6,746 bases of DNA from Gemmatimonadota bacterium. GTDB taxonomy: Bacteria > Latescibacterota > UBA2968 > UBA8231. Numbering within the stretch: position 1 is the stretch's first letter; each line of letters opens with the position of its first letter. Positions 1 to 4,771 of this stretch are shown here, one piece after another. Under the pieces are notes generated by a model. That model searched no databases and had not been told where the DNA came from. It saw only the letters and a list, made by a program, of their open reading frames with translations. Position numbers and translations under genes: made by a program. The stretch covers positions 1-6,746 of the forward strand of contig JABHDC010000041.1 of assembly GCA_018673255.1 (NCBI GenBank), read 5' to 3'.

Positions 1-683
1 ACCAGGTTCTTCCCTGTTGCCTCGACCCAACTCATCCGACCCTGGATCCGAACGGTGGCATTCTCTGCAGCAAGACGCTTCAGTCGCCTCGCCACCTCAG
101 CCTCGGCATAGAGTCTCGGAAATGCAGCCGGCACACCGAGAAATTTCAGGGCCGCTTCCTGCCGGTGGGCTCCCCCCGTTTCCAGTAGAATGACGGCCTG
201 CGCCCCGAGATGGAAGGCATCCAGCCAGGACCTGCCACTGTCGTAGTCGAGCAGCACGATACGATCGGCCACGACCTGCCCCTCAAGCCCGCTCAAGACA
301 TCGTCACCCGCGTAGACGAGTCGCCCTTCAAGACCACCGACGGGCAGATTGGAGGTGCGAACGAGATTGGGCCATACACCATGCAGCGGAAACGATTCCC
401 CACCGGCCTGCAGAGCGAAACCCTCGTCAAGAGGGCTGGGAACGGTGAATGTCTGCAGGTGAATCTCGCGAACCCCTGCCTGCCGCAGCGCCTGCTCGAG
501 GTAGTCGGCTGCCTGGCTGGCTCCGGCATACCCGGTCACACGCGATTCGACACGGGACAATACAGAAACGGTTTCATGAAGCCGTTCCTCCAACGGCGTC
601 ATGCCCGACATCGTATCCGACGACGAGGTCGCTGCCCATGCACAGTGAACGATACTCAGCAGGATGATCACGGCGACACGCAA
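1..683 (-). CDS. Exported M28-type zinc aminopeptidase, N-terminal part (signal peptide and PA domain), truncated at window edge
   Basis: The minus strand is open from about base 735 to the left edge. Read from the TTG at 683 it gives 227 complete residues. Residues 1-17 (MRVAVIILLSIVHCAWA) form a Sec signal peptide with a likely cut after AWA. The Cys at 14 has no lipobox. Residues 44-70 (SRVTGYAGASQAADYLEQ...) match the stretch that opens many M28 aminopeptidases. Residues ~110-205 read as a PA domain: GRLVYAGDD, then EGQVVADRIVLLDYD, AFHLGAQAVILLE and LGVPAAFPRLY. The visible part ends at TGKNL, where M28 proteins usually run on into the NVIA-type first strand of the catalytic domain. The zinc ligands (family pattern HxD, EE, D, H) would lie beyond base 1, so activity cannot be judged. 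AGGAGGAG (694-701) lies 10 bases before the TTG and 4 before an in-frame CTG at 689, so the start is uncertain by two codons. The gene is divergent from the M19 dipeptidase. Other PA-containing exported proteases are the main alternative. Confidence 0.82.
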   Translation of the reverse strand, partial: MRVAVIILLSIVHCAWAATSSSDTMSGMTPLEERLHETVSVLSRVESRVTGYAGASQAADYLEQALRQAGVREIHLQTFTVPSPLDEGFALQAGGESFPLHGVWPNLVRTSNLPVGGLEGRLVYAGDDVLSGLEGQVVADRIVLLDYDSGRSWLDAFHLGAQAVILLETGGAHRQEAALKFLGVPAAFPRLYAEAEVARRLKRLAAENATVRIQGRMSWVEATGKNL

Positions 684-719
684 CGGCAGGGTTCTCCTCC
701 TCTCAGATGGCCTCAGAAC

Positions 720-766
720 AGGGCGAGAAGTTAGTGTACCGAGACCGATCAGTCTCACCTCGCCCT
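720..766. promoter_or_regulatory. Nested inverted repeat in the divergent intergenic region (candidate operator)
   Basis: The 206-base gap between the two divergent genes contains a near-palindrome at 741-756, GAGACCGATCAGTCTC, symmetric at 14 of 16 positions. It is bracketed by 8-base arms AGGGCGAG (720-727) and CTCGCCCT (759-766). GTCTC recurs at 769-773 and 782-786. Neither face is followed by a T-run, so it does not look like an intrinsic terminator. A dyad between divergent starts is a usual place for a regulator site. No regulator gene is visible, and I found no convincing -35/-10 pair in either direction. Confidence 0.35.
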
Positions 767-877
767 CTGTCTCCAACCGGTGTCTCGAAAATGGGCCAAT
801 CTGTCGCTGTTGCCCATGGCGGCCCCCCCATACCTTATCCTGCTTCCCCGCAGTGAGGCCGCAACAAACAAACGATT

Positions 878-882
878 GAGGA
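878..882 (+). promoter_or_regulatory. Ribosome binding site fixing the GTG start of the M19 dipeptidase
   Basis: GAGGA sits seven bases before the GTG at 890. That GTG is followed directly by a complete lipoprotein signal peptide, so this site decides the start. The in-frame ATG at 920 would remove the basic n-region. Confidence 0.75.
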
Positions 883-889
883 CACCCAA

Positions 890-2143
890 GTGCGATCTGG
901 ATGGAGAATTCTTTCGATCATGGGATGTGCAGTCTACCTGCTCAGCAGCGCAGGCTGTGCCACCTCGATGAACCGCTCACACAAGCAGACCCTCCACGAG
1001 CGCATTCTCACCCTCGACTCACACGTCGACATCCCCTTCGAATTTGCCACCGATTCCATCGACCCAGGTGTTCGCGGGCCGTACAGAGTGGATCTGCCCA
1101 AGATGGTCGAAGGTGGACTGGACTGTGCCTTCTGGATCGTCTACGTGCGGCAGACCTCGGTGCGTGACGAGGCTGCACATCAGGAGGCGCACGATCAGGC
1201 GATGGTCAAGTTCAACGCCATCCATCGCATGGCCGAAGAGATGTATCCGGACCAGGTGGCCCTCGCCTACCGAGCCGACGAGGTAGAACAGATCAGCGCC
1301 TCAGGTCGGAGGGTGGGCGTCATCGCCATCGAGAATGGCTCCGTCATCGGTCGCGATCTGTCTCTGATCGAGAAATACCATGGTCTGGGTGCCCGCTACA
1401 TCACCCTGGCCCACGGGGGTCACAACGATATCTGTGACTCAGCTACGCCAAGATCGTGGGATACAGCAGCCGCTGAGCACGGTGGCGTCAGCCCCTTTGG
1501 GGAGCAGGTCATCGCAGAGATGAACCGCGTGGGCATCATGGTAGACGTATCTCACATTTCCAAGGCATCCATGCTCGATGCCGTCCGTCTCTCGAAGGCA
1601 CCTGTCATCGCCTCTCACTCCGGTGTTCGAGCCCTGGCTGATCACGCCCGGAATCTGGACGACGAACAGCTCCTGAGTCTGCAGCGCAGTGGCGGTGTGA
1701 TCCAGATCGTTGCCTTTGGAGGCTATGTGAAAGTTGACGCACCCGAGAAACGCACGGCTCGGCAAGACTTGGCCGAGCAGTTCGGGTTGGTCGAGGGCGT
1801 CAAGGCGAGCGACCTGGACTCGCTGGCGCGCACAGCCTACAACGATGGGGTTGCACGGATTCGGCTGAGGTGGCCACCCGCCCAGGTGACCGACTTCGTC
1901 GATCATATCGATTACGCCGTCGAGTTGATCGGCATCGACCACGTGGGGATCAGTTCAGACTTCGACGGCGGTGGTGGGATCGAAGGTTGGCAGAATGCAG
2001 GCGAATCGGCCAATATCACGGCCGAGTTGCTGCGGCGTGGCTACTCAGAAAGCCACATCGAGAAGCTCTGGAGTGGCAATCTGCTGCGTGTATGGCGTGC
2101 GACCGAACAGGTTGCGGCGCAGTCACAAAATGCGCCGCACTGA
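890..2143 (+). CDS. Lipoprotein membrane dipeptidase, peptidase family M19 (renal-dipeptidase-like)
   Basis: Predicted zinc dipeptidase of 417 aa, a normal length for bacterial M19. The family cleaves dipeptides, often including those with a C-terminal D-residue. The GTG start is chosen because it is preceded by GAGGA and followed by a basic n-region (residues 1-6), a hydrophobic stretch and SSAGC, a lipobox with lipidated Cys23. The enzyme is therefore probably membrane-anchored on the periplasmic side. Metal ligands are all visible: H45 and D47 (DSHVDIP), E148 (VIAIENG), H222 (VDVSHIS), H243 (IASHSGVRALADHARN) and D357 (HVGISSDFDG). H175 (TLAHGGHND) and R254 match the substrate-site residues of the family. 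SPFGEQVIAEMNRVGIMVDVSH (201-222) is split here as SPFGEQVIAEMN and RVGIMVDVSH, both standard M19 signatures. The motif after the catalytic Glu is ENG rather than the EGG of the mammalian enzyme, suggesting a bacterial subgroup. The next gene, 99 bases on, is co-directional and may be cotranscribed. The family call is firm; dipeptide preference is not readable. Confidence 0.96.
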   Translation: MRSGWRILSIMGCAVYLLSSAGCATSMNRSHKQTLHERILTLDSHVDIPFEFATDSIDPGVRGPYRVDLPKMVEGGLDCAFWIVYVRQTSVRDEAAHQEAHDQAMVKFNAIHRMAEEMYPDQVALAYRADEVEQISASGRRVGVIAIENGSVIGRDLSLIEKYHGLGARYITLAHGGHNDICDSATPRSWDTAAAEHGGVSPFGEQVIAEMNRVGIMVDVSHISKASMLDAVRLSKAPVIASHSGVRALADHARNLDDEQLLSLQRSGGVIQIVAFGGYVKVDAPEKRTARQDLAEQFGLVEGVKASDLDSLARTAYNDGVARIRLRWPPAQVTDFVDHIDYAVELIGIDHVGISSDFDGGGGIEGWQNAGESANITAELLRRGYSESHIEKLWSGNLLRVWRATEQVAAQSQNAPH

Positions 2144-2230
2144 GGTCGTAGGCCTCGTCCCGGGTTGATTGCTGCATGCCTGTGCTCTACCCATATTGGC
2201 ATCGTGAATCGAGATGACTCAAACCCAATC

Positions 2231-2236
2231 AGGAGA
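2231..2236 (+). promoter_or_regulatory. Ribosome binding site fixing the ATG start of the class V PLP enzyme
   Basis: AGGAGA lies six bases before the ATG at 2243, which begins a twin-arginine signal. This rules out the in-frame TTG at 2165, which would bury the Tat motif 26 residues inside the protein and has no comparable site. Confidence 0.85.
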
Positions 2237-2242
2237 TCCAGA

Positions 2243-3553
2243 ATGGAGCGTCGTGAATTCCTTCGAGGTGCAAGTGGCGTCGTGGGCGCCTCCCTGCTCG
2301 GTGGCCAATGGTCACCCGCTCGTGCAGGTGAGGACGCTGAAGCGCCGGCGTCACCGCCGATGGGGATGACCGGCATCCGCGGAGGCGCGGCAGATGACGA
2401 GGCCTTCTGGACGCAGATCCGTCAGCAATTCCGACTCAGCTACAACCGGATCTATCTCAACACGGCGGGTCTGGGTCCCTCACCTCGTCGCGTCATCGAT
2501 GCCGTGGCGGACATGATCGAGGACCTCGAGGGTCGCTGCGAGTCAGGCCACAGTCACGAGCTGTGGACGACGGCCAAGGAGCGTGCGGCGCGCATATTCG
2601 GCTGCGACGCAGATGAGATCGCCTATACGCGCAATACGACGGAGGGCGTCAATATCGTCTGCAATGGCCTACCCCTGAAAGAAGGCGACGAGGTCATCAC
2701 CACGACCCATGAGCACGTGGGCAACACGATCTCGTGGTTGGCCAGACAACGACGGGACGGGATCCGCATGCGGGTCTTCGAACCCTCCATGGCATCGGCC
2801 GACGAGACACTCCAGCGTCTCAAGGATCAGATCACCTCACGCACACGCGCCATCTCCGTCTCCCACATCACCACCGCAACGGGGCAAGTGCTGCCGTTGG
2901 CGGCCATTGGCCGGCTGGCCGCCGAGCACGACCTCTACTTCTTCGTCGATGGTGCCCAGTCGGCTGGCCACATCCCCCTCGATATGCGAGAGATCGGCTG
3001 CCACGCCTACGCCACATCAGGGCACAAGTGGCTTCTGGGCCCAAAGGGAACGGGGCTGCTCTACGTGCGACGGGATGCCCTGGACCTGATCGAGGCGAAG
3101 TGGGTTGGCGCGTATTCGGGTGGGGGCGACTTCGATATGGCCACAGGGGTCTTCGAGTTTGCCGACAGTGCTCAGCGCTATGAGTTCGGCACCGTTCCCG
3201 TGAGCCTCTTCCACGGTCTCAGCGAAGCGATGGGATTTCTGCTGGACTTGGGAATGGATCGCGTCTGGGAGCGGACCCACTATCTGGGAACACGCCTGAT
3301 GGCAGGCCTGCGTGATGTGGGCGCCAACGTCATCTCCCCCAAGGCGGCCGCTGAGAACAGCGGCATCGTCACCTTCCGCGTCGAGGGCAAGACACGTCAG
3401 GAATTGCAGTCCTATCTGGCCAAGGACCACAAGATCCGCTCACGCGGAATCTACGAGGGCGGTCTCGACGCCCTGCGTGTCGCACCTCATATCTACAGTA
3501 CATCTGCAGACGTGGATCGTGTCGTGGAGGCCGTAGAGGCACTCACGGCCTAG
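2243..3553 (+). CDS. Tat-exported class V aminotransferase-fold PLP enzyme (isopenicillin-N-epimerase-like)
   Basis: A 436-aa fold-type I PLP enzyme. The N-terminus MERREFLRGASGVVGASLLGG is a twin-arginine signal (RREFLRG at 3-9), with a likely cut after ARA at 26-28. Tat export implies folding with cofactor in the cytoplasm and function outside it. YLNTAGLGP (71-79) is the usual opening of the domain. NTTEGVN (131-137) binds PLP phosphate, the ring-stacking position is in THEHVGN (155-161), and D236/Q239 lie in FFVDGAQSAGHIPLD. The Schiff-base lysine is K262 in SGHKW. LRVAPHIYST (411-420) carries R412, the expected substrate-carboxylate arginine. The C-terminal loop before it (RSRGIYEGGLDA) has no cysteine where cysteine desulfurases have theirs, so NifS/SufS activity is unlikely. 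Isopenicillin N epimerase itself is not implied: this name covers a broad group of epimerases, lyases and uncharacterised enzymes. It follows the M19 dipeptidase on the same strand. The family is certain; the reaction is unknown. Confidence 0.93.
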   Translation: MERREFLRGASGVVGASLLGGQWSPARAGEDAEAPASPPMGMTGIRGGAADDEAFWTQIRQQFRLSYNRIYLNTAGLGPSPRRVIDAVADMIEDLEGRCESGHSHELWTTAKERAARIFGCDADEIAYTRNTTEGVNIVCNGLPLKEGDEVITTTHEHVGNTISWLARQRRDGIRMRVFEPSMASADETLQRLKDQITSRTRAISVSHITTATGQVLPLAAIGRLAAEHDLYFFVDGAQSAGHIPLDMREIGCHAYATSGHKWLLGPKGTGLLYVRRDALDLIEAKWVGAYSGGGDFDMATGVFEFADSAQRYEFGTVPVSLFHGLSEAMGFLLDLGMDRVWERTHYLGTRLMAGLRDVGANVISPKAAAENSGIVTFRVEGKTRQELQSYLAKDHKIRSRGIYEGGLDALRVAPHIYSTSADVDRVVEAVEALTA

Positions 3554-3564
3554 GACGAGGCGTG

Positions 3565-3598
3565 GCATCTGGGTCCACCCTGAGGTGGACCCAGATGC
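3565..3598. terminator. Perfect 15-bp hairpin between convergent operons, probable bidirectional terminator without U-tract
   Basis: The arms GCATCTGGGTCCACC (3565-3579) and GGTGGACCCAGATGC (3584-3598) are exact reverse complements around a four-base CTGA loop. In the plus-strand RNA two G-U pairs could extend the stem at its base. It begins 11 bases after the stop of the PLP enzyme and 108 bases beyond the stop of the convergent TPR gene. The symmetry lets it fold in either transcript. No T-run follows on either strand, so it is either a U-less terminator, a Rho-assisted end, or a 3'-end stabiliser. Confidence 0.65.
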
Positions 3599-3706
3599 TG
3601 GTATCCCATCTAGCTCATCAATCCCTGCGTCCGGCCGCACTCAGATGCACGCCCCGGGCAGTCTCTCGTGCCGCCACGATATCAGGCGAAGCCCTCAGTC
3701 TCATGA

Positions 3707-4717
3707 CTACTGGGCGCGCAGTTCCTCTGCCTTGTCGTAGGCCGCCTGGCCTTCCTTCACGCGGTCGGCGCGCAGATACAACTGACTCAACAACTCCCAA
3801 CCATCTGCAAAGGTGTCATCATGGCCGACGACGCTCTCCAAAACGGTCAAGGCCTTCGGCTCATCTTCGATCCGTACCAGCGCCACCGCATAGTTGTAGC
3901 CCACCAGATTGTCTTCCGGCGCCAGGGCAAATGCCTGGGCCAGATAGGTCGCCGCCGATGGGTAGTCATCACGCCGCAGATAGATACCGGCCACATCGCT
4001 GAGGAGTTCGGCATCGCCCGGATCCAACTCGATGGCTGACTTGAGTGCACCCAGCGCATCGTCCGGGCGATCCAGGTGATCATAGGCACTGGCCAATACC
4101 CGGAAATAGCCGGCATCTGCGGCCTCATCTGCCCGTGGTGCGATCCACTCGATCGCCTCTTCCCATCGATCCTGCTGATAGTGTACGTAACCCAGCTGCA
4201 GTGCCGTGGACGCATCCGCCGGATCCAACCCCACCGCCACTTCGTAAGCACTGACGGCTTCAGCCGGACGATCCTGACGCTCGTGGATGATACCCAGATT
4301 CCGGTAGGCCATGGCCCTCGTGGGGTCGAGGATCGTCGCCTTCTGGAATTGCTCTGCCGCCTCTTCCATGGCACCGTCATTGAGGAAGCCCAGGCCCAGA
4401 TTGAAGGTCTCGACCCAGAATTTCCGGCGCCAGCGTCCCGCCTCTTCCGCGCGCACCGGATCTGCTTCAGCCACATCGAAAGCAGCGGCCGCCTCAGCAA
4501 GATTCCCGGCTGTCGCTTCAGCCACACCCAGAAGCATCTGGGCCTCGCTGTCATCGGGCGCTGTGACCACGGCCAGAAGCAATTGCTCCCGAGCCAATGT
4601 CCAGTCGTTCTGCTGGATGTAGACCTTCGCCGACGTCATGGCCGTGCTCTGGCAGCCGATGATGATCATCATCACGGCTGCGACCAGAATCGCGCTCAGT
4701 TTATGTGTAATTCTCAA
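3707..4717 (-). CDS. Tetratricopeptide-repeat lipoprotein
   Basis: A 336-aa protein. It starts at TTG, with AGGAGA (4726-4731) eight bases upstream and an in-frame TAG just before that, so no longer form is likely. MRITHKLSAILVAAVMMIIIGC is a lipoprotein signal peptide with lipobox IIGC and lipidated Cys22. The rest is helical TPR repeats in ~33-residue steps. The first two, at ~28-55 and 57-85, are looser. Better repeats follow at ~103-133, 136-167, 170-200, 203-233, 237-267, 271-300 and 304-334. Several end in the usual DP or AP turn (ILDP, GLDP, ELDP, ALAP). TPR domains are protein-binding scaffolds, and no catalytic motif is seen. Lipidation implies attachment to the inner or outer membrane. 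The gene lies 54 bases downstream of the S9 peptidase on the same strand and is probably cotranscribed, so it could present or assemble that enzyme or a complex with it. The partner is unknown. Resemblance to PilF/NlpI-type TPR lipoproteins is only structural. Confidence 0.9.
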   Translation of the reverse strand: MRITHKLSAILVAAVMMIIIGCQSTAMTSAKVYIQQNDWTLAREQLLLAVVTAPDDSEAQMLLGVAEATAGNLAEAAAAFDVAEADPVRAEEAGRWRRKFWVETFNLGLGFLNDGAMEEAAEQFQKATILDPTRAMAYRNLGIIHERQDRPAEAVSAYEVAVGLDPADASTALQLGYVHYQQDRWEEAIEWIAPRADEAADAGYFRVLASAYDHLDRPDDALGALKSAIELDPGDAELLSDVAGIYLRRDDYPSAATYLAQAFALAPEDNLVGYNYAVALVRIEDEPKALTVLESVVGHDDTFADGWELLSQLYLRADRVKEGQAAYDKAEELRAQ

Positions 4718-4725
4718 TGGATGTA

Positions 4726-4731
4726 TCTCCT
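4726..4731 (-). promoter_or_regulatory. Ribosome binding site fixing the TTG start of the TPR lipoprotein
   Basis: On the minus strand, AGGAGA precedes the TTG at 4717 by eight bases. It lies in the 54-base gap after the S9 stop codon. No ATG or GTG is in frame between the upstream TAG and this TTG. Confidence 0.75.
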
Positions 4732-4771
4732 GCTAACTGCCCCGTCTTTGCGGGACTCTCGTGGAAGTGGC

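Noticed and set aside
210..734. A 174-codon plus-strand open frame at the left end
   Set aside because: It lies opposite the M28/PA gene, whose signal peptide and PA motifs are clear. The plus-strand product is low-complexity Arg/Pro/Gly-rich with no domain.
1439..1942. A 167-codon minus-strand open frame inside the M19 gene
   Set aside because: It is the antisense shadow of conserved M19 catalytic sequence and has no motif of its own.
2165..2195. Possible promoter TTGATT with a 17-base spacer to TACCCA before the PLP enzyme
   Set aside because: The -10 match is only two of six bases, too weak to call. The gene may share the upstream transcript.
2165..2242. TTG at 2165 as an earlier start for the PLP enzyme
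   Set aside because: It would bury the twin-arginine motif inside the protein, while ATG 2243 has an ideal AGGAGA six bases upstream.
2243..3553. Cysteine desulfurase (NifS/SufS) as the identity of the PLP enzyme
   Set aside because: The C-terminal active-site loop lacks the catalytic cysteine, and no SUF or ISC genes are nearby.
3562..4002. A 146-codon plus-strand frame after the PLP enzyme
   Set aside because: It starts just before the hairpin and runs antisense into the TPR gene. Its composition is Pro/Arg/Ser-rich and nothing supports it as a gene.
3847..4554. A 235-codon minus-strand frame inside the TPR gene
   Set aside because: It is an alternative frame of the repeat region with a Trp/Arg/Ser-rich product and no independent RBS.
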